Shown here: piece after piece, positions 8,590 through 17,923 of the stretch
How the letters are laid out: each line of letters starts with the position of its first letter
Numbering within the stretch: position 1 is the first letter of the stretch
Source of the DNA: an uncultured Bacteroidia bacterium
GTDB lineage: Bacteria > Bacteroidota > Bacteroidia > Bacteroidales > F082
DNA length: 64,000 nucleotides
Direction: 5' to 3'
Assembly: GCA_902800965.1 (NCBI GenBank)
Contig: CADCGK010000004.1
Location: 124,001 to 188,000, forward strand
Notes under the pieces: model-generated
What the model was told of the DNA's origin: nothing
The model's input: only the letters and a program-made list of their open reading frames with translations
Databases searched by the model: none
Made by a program: the position numbers and the translations under genes

Positions 8590-9456
8590 ATGAAACAACT
8601 TAAGATCACAAAATCCATCACCAATCGTGATGCCGGCACGCTCGAGAAGTACTTGCAGGACATCGCGAAGGAGAGCCTGATCACCGCTGAGGAGGAGGTG
8701 GAGTTGGCGCAACGCATCAAGGCGGGCGACCAACAGGCCCTTGACCGTTTGGTCAGGGCGAACCTCCGCTTCGTGGTCTCCGTGGCCAAGCAATACCAGA
8801 ACCAAGGACTGTCGCTTCAGGACTTGATCAACGAAGGCAACGTCGGCTTGATCAAAGCCGCCCAGCGTTTCGACGAGACCCGAGGCTTCAAGTTCATCTC
8901 TTACGCCGTTTGGTGGATCCGTCAGTCGATCCTTCAGGCGGTGGCTGAACAAGCCCGTATCATCAGGCTGCCGCTCAACCAGGTGGGTGCCGTCAGCAAG
9001 CTCAAGAAGACTGCCGCCATGTTGGAGCAGGAGTACCATCGCAAGCCCTCCACGGAGGAGCTGGCCAAGGAACTTGACCTTCCGGAATCCAAGGTGCAGA
9101 GCCTCATGGGCATGAACATGCACCAGATCTCCACCGACGCTCCTCTGGATGACGACGACGAAGGCAACTTCCTTGATGTATATGTCGATCAGGACTCTAC
9201 CGCCACGGATGAAGCCGTGGAAAACGAATCCGACAACAACGCCATCAAGAGGTCGCTGAGCGCTTTGAACGACAAAGAACGCCAAGTCATCAACATGTAC
9301 TACGGCATTGGCGTCAGCAGGGAGTACTCGTTGGACGAAATCGCCCTGACGATGGGCATCTCACGCGAGCGCACCCGTCAGATCCGCGACCGTGCCTTGA
9401 AACGGCTTAAAAGCAGCACAAATTCCGCTTTGTACCAGATGTATTTGAATCAATAA
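8590..9456 (+). CDS. rpoD: Primary RNA polymerase sigma factor RpoD
   Basis: The 288-residue product is a short primary sigma factor without region 1.1, as is usual in Bacteroidota. Region 1.2 begins at ALEKYLQDIAKESL-like sequence, region 2 contains RLVRANLRFVVSVAKQYQ, GNVGLIKAAQRFDE and YAVWWIRQSI (about 55-120), and region 4 contains the helix-turn-helix SLDEIALTMGISRERTRQIR (about 245-265). It directs transcription from the TAnnTTTG promoters seen throughout this window. Confidence 0.96.
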   Translation: MKQLKITKSITNRDAGTLEKYLQDIAKESLITAEEEVELAQRIKAGDQQALDRLVRANLRFVVSVAKQYQNQGLSLQDLINEGNVGLIKAAQRFDETRGFKFISYAVWWIRQSILQAVAEQARIIRLPLNQVGAVSKLKKTAAMLEQEYHRKPSTEELAKELDLPESKVQSLMGMNMHQISTDAPLDDDDEGNFLDVYVDQDSTATDEAVENESDNNAIKRSLSALNDKERQVINMYYGIGVSREYSLDEIALTMGISRERTRQIRDRALKRLKSSTNSALYQMYLNQ

Positions 9457-9462
9457 AAGTTT

Positions 9463-9470
9463 TATCTTTG
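9463..9470 (+). promoter_or_regulatory. -7 element for sod (TATCTTTG)
   Basis: TATCTTTG lies 36 nt before the sod start and fits TAnnTTTG. The element directly follows the rpoD stop, so sod can be transcribed on its own. Confidence 0.55.
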
Positions 9471-9506
9471 CGGTGATAATCATGAAAATCACCTAAAACT
9501 TTTATT

Positions 9507-10088
9507 ATGAAGAAATACGAATTGATCAGCTTGCCTTACGCAGCTGATGCCTTGGAGCCTGTGATCAGCAAAGAGACCATAGGTTTCCATCATGGCAAGC
9601 ACCTGCAAGCCTACGTAAACAACCTTAATGCTGCCATCGAAGGCACCCCTTACGAGGAGATGCCTTTGGAGGAAATTGTGAAGACCAGCGAGGGTGGTGT
9701 GTTCAACAACGCCGGTCAGATCCTGAACCACAACCTGTATTTTACCCAGTTCCGTGCACCGAGAGCCGACAACAAACCTGTTGGTAAGATCGCCGCAGCC
9801 ATCGACGCGCAGTTCGGCTCGTTCGAAGCCTTCAAGGAAGATTTTGCCAAGAAAGGCGCCACCTTGTTTGGCTCTGGATGGGTATGGCTTTCCGCCGACA
9901 AAGACGGGAAACTGGTCATCACCCAGGAGACCAACGCCGGCAACCCCGTCCAGCGCGGATTGAAGCCCTTGCTGACATTTGACGTTTGGGAACACGCCTA
10001 TTATCTTGATTACCAAAACCGTCGTCCTGATCATCTCGCCGCCTTGTGGCAGATCATCGACTGGGATGCCGTCAACGGGAGGATGTAA
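9507..10088 (+). CDS. sodB: Superoxide dismutase (Fe/Mn)
   Basis: The 193-residue product is a full-length cytoplasmic Fe/Mn SOD. Metal ligands are His28 (FHHGKH), His75 (LNHNLY), Asp159 and His163 (FDVWEHAYYLDY). It turns superoxide into H2O2 and O2. Residue GSGWVWL is the usual strand before the ligands. Iron is the more likely cofactor, but this family in Bacteroidales is often cambialistic. It has its own promoter-like element. Confidence 0.94.
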   Translation: MKKYELISLPYAADALEPVISKETIGFHHGKHLQAYVNNLNAAIEGTPYEEMPLEEIVKTSEGGVFNNAGQILNHNLYFTQFRAPRADNKPVGKIAAAIDAQFGSFEAFKEDFAKKGATLFGSGWVWLSADKDGKLVITQETNAGNPVQRGLKPLLTFDVWEHAYYLDYQNRRPDHLAALWQIIDWDAVNGRM

Positions 10089-10145
10089 CTCGTCGGGGTA
10101 TAGCAAATAATTGTTAGAAAATTTTTTAATTCATGGAATCTTTTC

Positions 10146-10153
10146 TATCTTTG
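10146..10153 (+). promoter_or_regulatory. -7 element for the GAPDH gene (TATCTTTG)
   Basis: TATCTTTG lies 38 nt upstream of the ATG, in AT-rich DNA, and fits the Bacteroidota -7 consensus. Confidence 0.55.
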
Positions 10154-10190
10154 CCCCAACGAATCTAATGTCACATTTAAACTCAACATT

Positions 10191-11639
10191 ATGGATAATT
10201 ACGAAAGCTCGTTAAAATTATGGAATGAGAACGAAAAGGCCGCCAACGAATTGATCAACATCGTTGGAAGGCTGTGGTATGACAAGTCAGTGGAACTCAT
10301 CATGTTGCGTTCGCTGTTGGTCAACCGCGGTTCTGGTAAGATCCTGAACAAGCACCTCCGTGCCGAGACAGTCTTGGGCAAGCCGGTCCGTGTGCAGGAT
10401 TCGTTGCTCATCGCCAAGGCTCTTTTAGCCGAGAACCTCGCACCCGCCCGTATCGACCTCGGACGTCTCAACTCAGAGTGGACGGATGAGAAGGAAAAGT
10501 ATAATAACGACGTCACCGCCTTTGTTCGCGACAAACTCGCCTACATTATTGATGCTGTTCCGCGCAGCAACAAGGTGCAGGACGTTATTCTCTACGGTTT
10601 CGGTCGTATCGGCCGTATCCTGTGCCGTGAGATGACGGAGATGGCCGGCAGGGGAGATGCCCTCCGTGTTCGCGCCATCGTCACCCGTAAGAACTCACCA
10701 GAGGACATCCTGAAGCGTATCAACCTGTTCCGTACCGACTCGGTGCACCGTTACTTCCATGGTGTTTGCTATCCGTTGTTAGAGGAGAACGCCATGATGG
10801 TCAACGGACAGAAGATTCTCTTCCTCGAAAGCAAGAATCCCGAGGACCTCGACTACACGCAATACGGCATCAACGATGCCTTGCTGATCGACAACACGGG
10901 TGCTTTCCGTGACAGAGAGTCGCTTTCGCGTCACCTCCAAGCCAAGGGTGTGTCAAAGGTACTGCTCACCGCTCCCGGCAAGGGTGACATCCCGAATGTC
11001 GTTTACGGTGTCAACCAAGACACGCTTGACCTTGAAAACGAAACCATCTTCTCAGCTGCTTCCTGCACCACCAACGCCATCGTGCCTGGTCTGGAAGTCA
11101 TGTTGAAGAACTTCGGCATCGTGAAGGGTCACATCGAGACCATCCACAGCTACACCAACGACCAGAACTTGCTGGACAACTACCACAAGAAAGAGCGTCG
11201 TGGCCGTTCAGCCCCGTTGAACATGGTGATTACCGAGACGGGTGCTGGCAAGGCAGCCGCCAAGGCCATCCCCGAGCTGAAGGGCAAGCTGACGAGCAAC
11301 GCCGTGCGTGTTCCTACGCCTGATGTGTCGTTGGCTGTGCTTGCGCTCGACCTCGAAAGAGCCACCACCGTTGAGGAAGTCAACGAGGCCTTCCGTGTTG
11401 CTTGCTTGGAGGGTAACCTCATTGAGCAGATCCGCTTCAGCAGCAACACCGAGTTCGTCTCAAGCGACGGCATCGGCGACAGCTGCGCCTGCATCTTCGA
11501 CGCTCCGGCCACCAAGGTCAGTGAAGACGGCAAAACCGTGATCTTGTATCTGTGGTACGACAACGAGTTCGGCTACAGCAACCAGGTGGTCCGTCTGGCT
11601 CGCCACATCGGCCAGGTGAAGAGCTACCGCTATTATTAA
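10191..11639 (+). CDS. gap: Glyceraldehyde-3-phosphate dehydrogenase, long form with N-terminal extension
   Basis: The 482-residue product has about 128 extra residues before the Rossmann motif YGFGRIGR (about 135-142). The catalytic cysteine is Cys292 in SAASCTTNAIVP, and ETIHSYTNDQ and YDNEFGYSNQV are further GAPDH signatures. It oxidises glyceraldehyde-3-phosphate with NAD(P). The extension (MDNYESSLKLWNENEKAAN onward) looks helical and is typical of a subset of GAPDH proteins; its role is not known to me. Whether it works in glycolysis or gluconeogenesis is undecided. Confidence 0.9.
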   Translation: MDNYESSLKLWNENEKAANELINIVGRLWYDKSVELIMLRSLLVNRGSGKILNKHLRAETVLGKPVRVQDSLLIAKALLAENLAPARIDLGRLNSEWTDEKEKYNNDVTAFVRDKLAYIIDAVPRSNKVQDVILYGFGRIGRILCREMTEMAGRGDALRVRAIVTRKNSPEDILKRINLFRTDSVHRYFHGVCYPLLEENAMMVNGQKILFLESKNPEDLDYTQYGINDALLIDNTGAFRDRESLSRHLQAKGVSKVLLTAPGKGDIPNVVYGVNQDTLDLENETIFSAASCTTNAIVPGLEVMLKNFGIVKGHIETIHSYTNDQNLLDNYHKKERRGRSAPLNMVITETGAGKAAAKAIPELKGKLTSNAVRVPTPDVSLAVLALDLERATTVEEVNEAFRVACLEGNLIEQIRFSSNTEFVSSDGIGDSCACIFDAPATKVSEDGKTVILYLWYDNEFGYSNQVVRLARHIGQVKSYRYY

Positions 11640-11741
11640 AGTCAACGAGACTGCGGGACTTCGAGACACGGGGCTTTGGTTTTTCCAAGGTCCCATGTCT
11701 TTTTTTATGGTTTGTTCCTCAAGGAATAACACTTTTTTTCG

Positions 11742-11749
11742 TATTTTTG
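11742..11749 (+). promoter_or_regulatory. -7 element for yidC (TATTTTTG)
   Basis: TATTTTTG lies 20 nt before the yidC ATG and fits TAnnTTTG. A TTTG at 11711-11714 is a weakly spaced -33 candidate. Confidence 0.5.
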
Positions 11750-11768
11750 CCGCCTTATTCCGACAAAA

Positions 11769-13733
11769 ATGAACAAAACGTCACTTATTGGTTTTATTCT
11801 CATCGGCCTCATCTTGTTTGGATGGATGTGGTGGATGCAGCCGTCCAAAGAACAACTAGCCGAACAGAAACGCATTCAGGATTCCATCATGATGGCTCGC
11901 CAAGAGGCCGCCATCCTCGATTCCATCAGACTTGCCGAAGAAGAACAACAGCGTGCCGCCGACACGGCAGCGCTCATGGCACTTGCCACACCTGAAACCG
12001 AGATGGACTCGGCCACCCTCGCCGCAGTGGAATTCAAGAAGATCCAAGACAAGTACGGGGCATTCGCCACGGCTTCAAAAGGAGAGGAACAGACTTGGAC
12101 CATCGAAAACAAACTCCAAAGGATCACCTTCTCCAGCAAAGGTGGCTTCGTCAAAGAGGTGGAGCTGAAAGAATACAAGACCTACGACTCCTTGCCGTTG
12201 ATCAGCTTCGATCCTGAGACCGCCCTTTTCGACCTGTCCTTCTTCTCGAACAACCGTATCATCAACACCTCACAGCTGTATTTCCAGCCTTACGTGGACG
12301 GCCAACCTTATCAAGGTGGCGATCTGATGGTCGGGGAAGGCGAGGAGCTGGCCTTTGCCATGCGCCTGTATGCCAACGACCTCAACGGCTCTTCGAATAA
12401 CGACCAATACCTGGAATACGTCTATACAATTCCTGGCGACAACTACATGTTCGATTTCGACCTCCGTACGGTCGGCATGAAAGACGTCATCGCCAACAAC
12501 ATCAGCTCGTTGAACCTGGATTGGAAAGTCGATCTCCTGCAACATGAAAAGCATGACGACCGCTTCATCAACACCACGGTGTATTACAAGACAATGACTG
12601 AGAAAGACGTGGATAAGCTTAACGACCGCAAGAACAAAGAGGAAATCGTCAATTCGAGCGTCAATTGGGTGTCGTTCAAGGAACGTTTCTTCTGCAATGC
12701 ACTTGTGGCAAAGAACGGCTTTGCCAGCGCCAAGATCGGTGTCAATACCGACAAATCCAAGAACCCGAGGTATTTCAAGACCATGTCGTCGAATCTTGAG
12801 ATTCCATACGACGTCAATGCCGATGTCAACGAGTTCCCGATGTCGTTCTATTTCGGACCGAACCACTTCAAGACCTTGAAGAGCTATGGCTTAAACCTGC
12901 AGCGCCAAATCGACGTGGGTAACTTCTTCCTGATCCGTTGGATCAACTACGGTGTCATCTATGTGTTCAACTGGCTTGGTTCCTACGGATGGAACTACGG
13001 CATCGTCATCCTGATCCTGACCATCTTGATCAAGTTGTTGCTTTTCCCGATCGCCTTCAAGTCATACAAGTCAACAGCCATCACCCGTGTGCTGAGACCA
13101 GAGGTGGAAGCCATCTCGGCGAAATATCCCAAGGAGGAAGACGCCATGAAGAAACAGCAGGCTATCATGAACCTTCAGAAACAGGCTGGTGCCAGTCCCA
13201 CTTCGGGCTGCATCCCCATGCTGCTCCAGTTCCCGATCCTGATCGCTGTGTTCCGCTTCTTCCCATCGTCCATCGAGTTGCGACAAAAGGCTTTCCTTTG
13301 GGCGGACGACCTTTCGACCTACGACAGTATTTGGGACTTGCCGTTCAACATTCCGTTCTACGGCGACCATGTCAGTTTGTTCTGCCTCCTGATGACCATC
13401 ACCACCTTCATCTACACCTACGTGAACAACAAGCAGATGGACACCGCAGGCAATCCTCAGATGAAGGGCATGAAGATCATGATGTACATCATGCCGATCA
13501 TGTTCTTGGGCATCTTCAACAGCTATTCCTCAGGTTTGAGCTATTACTACATGCTGGCCAACATCATCACCTTCCTGCAGATGTTCATTTTCCGTAAGAT
13601 GATCAACGAAGACAAGGTGCGTGCAACGATTGAGGAGAACAAGAGAAAGCCTCAGAAGAAGTCGAGGTTCATGCAACGTCTTGAAGAGGCACAAAAAGCC
13701 CAGCAACAGCAGATGAGAAACGCAAAAAGATAA
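11769..13733 (+). CDS. yidC: Membrane protein insertase YidC
   Basis: The 654-residue product has an N-terminal membrane helix (about 5-22), a large periplasmic beta-supersandwich domain (about 85-375) and the conserved insertase core (about 395-620) with five membrane helices. Diagnostic stretches are ILILTILIKLLLFPIAFKSYKS and GASPTSGCIPMLLQFPILIAVFRFF. The tail is Lys/Gln rich. It inserts inner-membrane proteins with or without SecYEG. DUF2750 and trkH genes follow in the same direction with almost no gap. Confidence 0.95.
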   Translation: MNKTSLIGFILIGLILFGWMWWMQPSKEQLAEQKRIQDSIMMARQEAAILDSIRLAEEEQQRAADTAALMALATPETEMDSATLAAVEFKKIQDKYGAFATASKGEEQTWTIENKLQRITFSSKGGFVKEVELKEYKTYDSLPLISFDPETALFDLSFFSNNRIINTSQLYFQPYVDGQPYQGGDLMVGEGEELAFAMRLYANDLNGSSNNDQYLEYVYTIPGDNYMFDFDLRTVGMKDVIANNISSLNLDWKVDLLQHEKHDDRFINTTVYYKTMTEKDVDKLNDRKNKEEIVNSSVNWVSFKERFFCNALVAKNGFASAKIGVNTDKSKNPRYFKTMSSNLEIPYDVNADVNEFPMSFYFGPNHFKTLKSYGLNLQRQIDVGNFFLIRWINYGVIYVFNWLGSYGWNYGIVILILTILIKLLLFPIAFKSYKSTAITRVLRPEVEAISAKYPKEEDAMKKQQAIMNLQKQAGASPTSGCIPMLLQFPILIAVFRFFPSSIELRQKAFLWADDLSTYDSIWDLPFNIPFYGDHVSLFCLLMTITTFIYTYVNNKQMDTAGNPQMKGMKIMMYIMPIMFLGIFNSYSSGLSYYYMLANIITFLQMFIFRKMINEDKVRATIEENKRKPQKKSRFMQRLEEAQKAQQQQMRNAKR

Positions 13734-13736
13734 GCC

Positions 13737-14150
13737 ATGAGCAGCCTGGAATCCTTTCTTGAAGTCATTTCCGAAACCCGTCAAGTGTGGCTGTTGGAAG
13801 CCATGACTGGCATGTTCGCCATGCTGGAGGACGGTGATGGCAACTCTTACATTCCCGTTTGGGAGTCGGAAGAGCTGGCCAAGAAAGCCGCCGTGGAAGA
13901 CTGGGAAGACTACAAGGTCACTGACATGGGCTTCTCTGAGCTTGTCGTCTGGTTGAAAGAACTCTCGCGCGATGAGATCGACATCGCCGTTTCTCCTGAG
14001 AAAGACGGTCAAATCATGGCCATCGCCTCGTCGAATTTCCGGAAGTGGGTGAAGCCGCTTGCCGACGACTCCTATCAAGAAGAGCCTGATGAAGATGAGT
14101 TGGACGGCGACTTCGACTACGGAGAGGGATGGGCCGAAAAATGGGAATAG
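13737..14150 (+). CDS. DUF2750 domain protein
   Basis: The 137-residue acidic product contains the DUF2750 pattern: an N-terminal ETRQVWLLEAMTG, a central DGNSYIPVWESEELAKKAA and VEDWEDYKVTDMGFSELV. Its function is unknown. It begins 3 nt after the yidC stop and ends directly before the trkH ATG, so it belongs to the yidC operon. The C-terminal 25 residues are almost all Asp/Glu and Trp. Confidence 0.8.
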   Translation: MSSLESFLEVISETRQVWLLEAMTGMFAMLEDGDGNSYIPVWESEELAKKAAVEDWEDYKVTDMGFSELVVWLKELSRDEIDIAVSPEKDGQIMAIASSNFRKWVKPLADDSYQEEPDEDELDGDFDYGEGWAEKWE

Positions 14151-15659
14151 ATGAAAGCCAGGTTGTTTGGAGTGCTGTTGTTCATCGAGACCGCGGCTCT
14201 TTTGCTGACGGCATCGGTGGCATGGTACTATCACGAAGACGACCTTAACAGTTTCCTGATTACCGCTGCCATTACTGGGGTAGTAGGCTTGGTGCTTTTC
14301 CTCACGGGAAGATGGAGGAACACCAACATCGACAACGATGACACCTTCGCGATCGTTTCACTGGCTTGGATCCTGTTTTCCTTGTTCGGGATGCTGCCTT
14401 TCCTGCTGAGTGGTTCCATCGACAACGTGACGGATGCCTTTTTCGAGACCATCTCCGGATTTACCACCACAGGCTCCACCATCCTGAAGAATGTGGATGA
14501 GCAGACCCATGGTATCTTGTTTTGGCGAGCTGTCATGCAATGGTTGGGTGGTTTGGGCATCGTTGTCTTCACGCTTGCTTTTATTCCTGCGGTAGCCAAA
14601 GGATCCAGGAGAGCCACGCTTTTTGCGGCTGAGGCGCCTGGAATGAGCATTGAGAAACTCTCGCCATCGATGCATGTCACCTCGCGCATCCTATGGACCA
14701 TGTATATTATCATGACCCTGTTGTGTGCGTTCATGTATTCGTTTGGGCCCATGTCGTGGTTCGACGCTATCTGCCATGCCTTCACCACCATTTCCACTGG
14801 AGGGTACAGCACCCACCAGGACAGCATTGCCTACTTCCAGTCCTCCTACATTGAATATGTATCCATCGCCTTCATGATCATCTCGGCGACCAACTTCTCG
14901 ATATTCTACTTCCTTGTCTCGGGCCGATGGGACCTTGTCAAAAAGAACGAGGAGGTGCGGGTATATCTGTCGTCCATCGTTGTGATGACCCTGCTGTTTA
15001 TGGTGCTGTTTGTCATCGCTCCGAATATGAAAGGTGTCACCGAAGAGCAGCTGGCCAGCTATCCGGAGGGAGGGGAAGACATCTTCAAAACATCGTTTTT
15101 CCATGTGGCTTCCATGCTGTCGAACACTGGTTTTTCAGCACAGAATTCCAATTATGATTTGTGGGGGTTGCTCTTTGTGATTCCCACCTTGCTGATGCAG
15201 ATCGTTGGTGGCTGTGCGGGATCGGCCAGCGGCGGTATCAAGATAGTGCGTGTCATCGTGATTTTCAAGTTTGTCAAGAATGCCATCAAAGAGCTGTTCC
15301 ACCCTACGGGCATGTTCTCAGTCAAGATTTCAGGACAAAGTGTCGATGAGTTGACCGTAAAAAGGGTTTGCAACTTCTTGTCGTGGTTCATGATACTGCT
15401 TTTGCTTAACGTACTCGTGCTGACTTCGGTAGGGATGAGTCTGGAAGATGCCAGCATTGCTTTTTTGACATGTTTCAGCAACCTGGGCCTGGGCTCGGGA
15501 GCCACAGGACCAGGTGCTAGTTTGGCTGATTTGCCGATAGTTGCCAAATGGGTTCTCTCTACCGACATGCTGTTAGGCCGTCTGGAGATCATCACGCTGC
15601 TGCTGATCTTCTTCCGTTCTACTTGGGTTACGACGAAGTCAGTGAGGAGTGAGGAGTGA
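14151..15659 (+). CDS. trkH: TrkH-type potassium uptake protein
   Basis: The 502-residue integral membrane protein has about 10-12 membrane helices and the pore-loop motifs of the Trk/Ktr family: ETISGFTTTGST, TFTTISTGGYSTHQDS-like, SNTGFSAQN and GGCAGSASGGIKIVR. It forms the K+-conducting subunit and normally needs a TrkA/KtrA partner, which is not in this window. The final residues VRSEE and the stop are encoded by a heptamer array (15642-15677), so the native C-terminus has probably been replaced. Confidence 0.92.
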   Translation: MKARLFGVLLFIETAALLLTASVAWYYHEDDLNSFLITAAITGVVGLVLFLTGRWRNTNIDNDDTFAIVSLAWILFSLFGMLPFLLSGSIDNVTDAFFETISGFTTTGSTILKNVDEQTHGILFWRAVMQWLGGLGIVVFTLAFIPAVAKGSRRATLFAAEAPGMSIEKLSPSMHVTSRILWTMYIIMTLLCAFMYSFGPMSWFDAICHAFTTISTGGYSTHQDSIAYFQSSYIEYVSIAFMIISATNFSIFYFLVSGRWDLVKKNEEVRVYLSSIVVMTLLFMVLFVIAPNMKGVTEEQLASYPEGGEDIFKTSFFHVASMLSNTGFSAQNSNYDLWGLLFVIPTLLMQIVGGCAGSASGGIKIVRVIVIFKFVKNAIKELFHPTGMFSVKISGQSVDELTVKRVCNFLSWFMILLLLNVLVLTSVGMSLEDASIAFLTCFSNLGLGSGATGPGASLADLPIVAKWVLSTDMLLGRLEIITLLLIFFRSTWVTTKSVRSEE

Positions 15660-15677
15660 GGAGTGAGGAGTAAGAAG
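15642..15677. repeat. Heptamer array GTGAGGA at the trkH 3' end
   Basis: Four GTGAGGA units are followed by GTAAGAA and GTTAGTT. The array overlaps the last codons of trkH and reaches the convergent clpB stop. The purine-rich strand is the trkH sense strand. Confidence 0.92.
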
Positions 15678-17759
15678 TTAGTTCACAAAGAAAAGTTTGC
15701 CGTCGCGGACGGTCACCGTGATGGGCTTGGTCTTGTCAACCTCGTCGGCAAGGATCATCCTTGAGAGTTCGTTCAGCAACTCACGTTGCATCATACGTTT
15801 TACCGGACGGGCGCCGTATTGCGGGTCATAGCTCTGGTGAGCGATGAGATCGACTGCTTCGTCGGTGATGTCGATGCTGATGTTGTTTTCGGCGAGCATT
15901 TTCTTCACGCGGTTGAACTGCATCCTTACCACTTCGGCGATTTGGCTCTCGCTAAGGTCGTCGAAGATGATGATGTCGTCAATACGGTTCAGGAACTCGG
16001 GCCGCATCACACGACGCAGTTCGTTCATCACCGCATCGGGATCCTTCAATCCTGCGCCGACGTTGGAGGTCATGATGATGATGGTGTTTTTGAAGTCAAC
16101 GGTACGGCCCTTGTTGTCGGTGAGTCGTCCATCGTCGAGCACTTGCAGCAGGATGTTGAAGACGTCGGGGTGGGCTTTCTCGATCTCGTCAAGAAGGATG
16201 ACGGAATAAGGCTTACGCCTTACGGCCTCGGTGAGTTGTCCACTCTCTTCGTAACCCACATATCCTGGAGGCGCACCGATCAAACGCGAGACGGTGTGAC
16301 GCTCCTGGTATTCCGACATGTCGATACGCACCATGTTGTTCTCGTTGTCGAACAGGAACTCGGCCAAGGCTTTGGCCAGTTCTGTCTTACCGACACCGGT
16401 GGTTCCCATGAAGATGAAGGAGCCGATAGGCCGTTTGGCATCTTGCAATCCGGCACGGCTGCGTCGGATGGCATCGGAGACGGCATGGATGGCCTCGTCC
16501 TGGCCGACGACACGCTTGTGCAGCTCGTTTTCCAGGTTGAGGAGTTTCTCGCGCTCGCTTTGCATCATCTTCTTCACGGGAATGCCCGTCCAACGCGACA
16601 CGATCTCGGCCACATCCTGATAGGAGACCTCCTCGTCGATCAACGGATGGTCGCCTTGCGCTTGTTGCAAGTCGGCTTTGGCCTTCTCGATGGCAGCTTC
16701 TGCATCGCGAATCTTGCCGTAACGCAGCTCTGCGACACGGCCGTAGTCACCGTCGCGTTCGGCCACGGCAGCTTGATGCTTGTATTGCTCGATGTTGTTT
16801 TTCTCCTTCTGGATGATCTCGACGAAATGGCGTTCTTTCTCCCATTTTGCCTTGATCTCGGATTTCTGTGCGTTGAGCTTGTCCAGCTCTTGGGTTAACT
16901 CGTTGACCTTCTTGGTGTCGTTCTCGCGTTTCAGTGCCTCGCGTTCAATCTCAAGTTGTCGGATGTTGCGTTCCACATTCTCGAGGTCTTCCGGTACCGA
17001 GTCGATCTGCAGCCGCAGACGGGCAGCGGCTTCGTCGATCAAGTCGATGGCCTTGTCGGGGAGGAAACGGTCGGAGATGTAACGAACGGAGAGTTGCACG
17101 GCGGCCACGATGGCTTCGTCAAGGATACGGATGTGGTGATGGTTCTCGTAACGCTCCTTCAGACCACGAAGGATGGAGATGGCCGAGGCTTCGTCAGGCT
17201 CGTCCACCATCACGATCTGGAAACGACGTTCCAAAGCCTTGTCTTTCTCGAAATACTGCTGGTATTCCTTCAAGGTGGTGGCACCGATGCATTGCAACTC
17301 GCCACGCGACAGGGCAGGCTTCAGGATGTTGGCGGCATCCATTGCACCGCCGGTGGCGCCTGCACCGACAAGGGTGTGGATCTCGTCGATGAACAGCACC
17401 ACGTCGCCGGAGCTGTCAACCACCTCTTTGATGACGCTCTTCAGACGTTCCTCGAATTCGCCTTGGTACTTGGCACCAGCGATCAAGGCGCCCATGTCAA
17501 GCGAAAACACCATCTTACGCTTCAGGTTCTCCGGCACGTCGCCGTTGACGACACGCTGGGCGAGGCCTTCCACGATGGCGGTCTTGCCGACGCCAGGCTC
17601 ACCGATCAAAATAGGGTTGTTTTTCGTACGGCGGGACAGGATCTGCAGCACACGCCGTATCTCTTCGTCTCGACCTATCACAGGGTCGAGCTTGCCGTTC
17701 TTCGCCAATTCGTTCAGGTTCTTGGCGTAACGGTTCAATGATTCATACTTGTTTTCCAT
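15678..17759 (-). CDS. clpB: ClpB-type disaggregase lacking the N-terminal domain
   Basis: The 693-residue product (ATG at 17759, after an A-rich stretch) starts [20 protein letters not shown], which corresponds to about residue 145 of ordinary ClpB. AAA-1 has Walker A GEPGVGKT and Walker [11 protein letters not shown]; a coiled-coil middle domain (about 245-375) identifies ClpB rather than ClpA/C; AAA-2 has GTTGVGKT and ends with the usual [14 protein letters not shown] region. The Clp_N substrate-binding domain is missing, and the 165 bp upstream cannot encode it. Possible longer starts (17798, 17831) add no domain. It rescues aggregated proteins together with DnaK. Confidence 0.92.
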   Translation of the reverse strand: MENKYESLNRYAKNLNELAKNGKLDPVIGRDEEIRRVLQILSRRTKNNPILIGEPGVGKTAIVEGLAQRVVNGDVPENLKRKMVFSLDMGALIAGAKYQGEFEERLKSVIKEVVDSSGDVVLFIDEIHTLVGAGATGGAMDAANILKPALSRGELQCIGATTLKEYQQYFEKDKALERRFQIVMVDEPDEASAISILRGLKERYENHHHIRILDEAIVAAVQLSVRYISDRFLPDKAIDLIDEAAARLRLQIDSVPEDLENVERNIRQLEIEREALKRENDTKKVNELTQELDKLNAQKSEIKAKWEKERHFVEIIQKEKNNIEQYKHQAAVAERDGDYGRVAELRYGKIRDAEAAIEKAKADLQQAQGDHPLIDEEVSYQDVAEIVSRWTGIPVKKMMQSEREKLLNLENELHKRVVGQDEAIHAVSDAIRRSRAGLQDAKRPIGSFIFMGTTGVGKTELAKALAEFLFDNENNMVRIDMSEYQERHTVSRLIGAPPGYVGYEESGQLTEAVRRKPYSVILLDEIEKAHPDVFNILLQVLDDGRLTDNKGRTVDFKNTIIIMTSNVGAGLKDPDAVMNELRRVMRPEFLNRIDDIIIFDDLSESQIAEVVRMQFNRVKKMLAENNISIDITDEAVDLIAHQSYDPQYGARPVKRMMQRELLNELSRMILADEVDKTKPITVTVRDGKLFFVN

Positions 17760-17826
17760 ATCGTTAGTTTTTTTTTGTTTACTTGCTTGCGCTTCCATCA
17801 AAAGCCTAACCAATCCCCATTTAAAC

Positions 17827-17869
17827 GACAATTTGTCAGATATGTAGATTTTATTATGTCAATTTGACA
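17827..17869. promoter_or_regulatory. Two short palindromes 31 bp apart between clpB and the DMT gene (possible operator)
   Basis: GACAATTTGTC (17827-17837) and TGTCAATTTGACA (17857-17869) are each perfect inverted repeats around a central T. Their centres lie 31 bp apart, about three DNA turns. They occupy the gap between divergent clpB and a transporter gene, just upstream of the latter's promoter. Confidence 0.4.
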
Positions 17870-17896
17870 TTTTGTGTTTTGTAAGGATAAAAAGCC

Positions 17897-17904
17897 TATT
17901 TTTG
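17897..17904 (+). promoter_or_regulatory. -7 element for the DMT transporter gene (TATTTTTG)
   Basis: TATTTTTG fits TAnnTTTG, with TTTG at 17871-17874 as a -33 element 22 nt upstream. The ATG follows 20 nt later. Confidence 0.55.
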
Positions 17905-17923
17905 CGCCGCTAAAACATGAGTT

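Noticed and set aside
15786..16898. Long open frame of 370 codons antisense to clpB
   Set aside because: It is a shadow of the ClpB reading frame in GC-rich codons, with no start signals or motifs.
17760..17923. A frameshifted ClpB N-domain upstream of clpB
   Set aside because: The gap is too short and AT rich; no frame resembles Clp_N.
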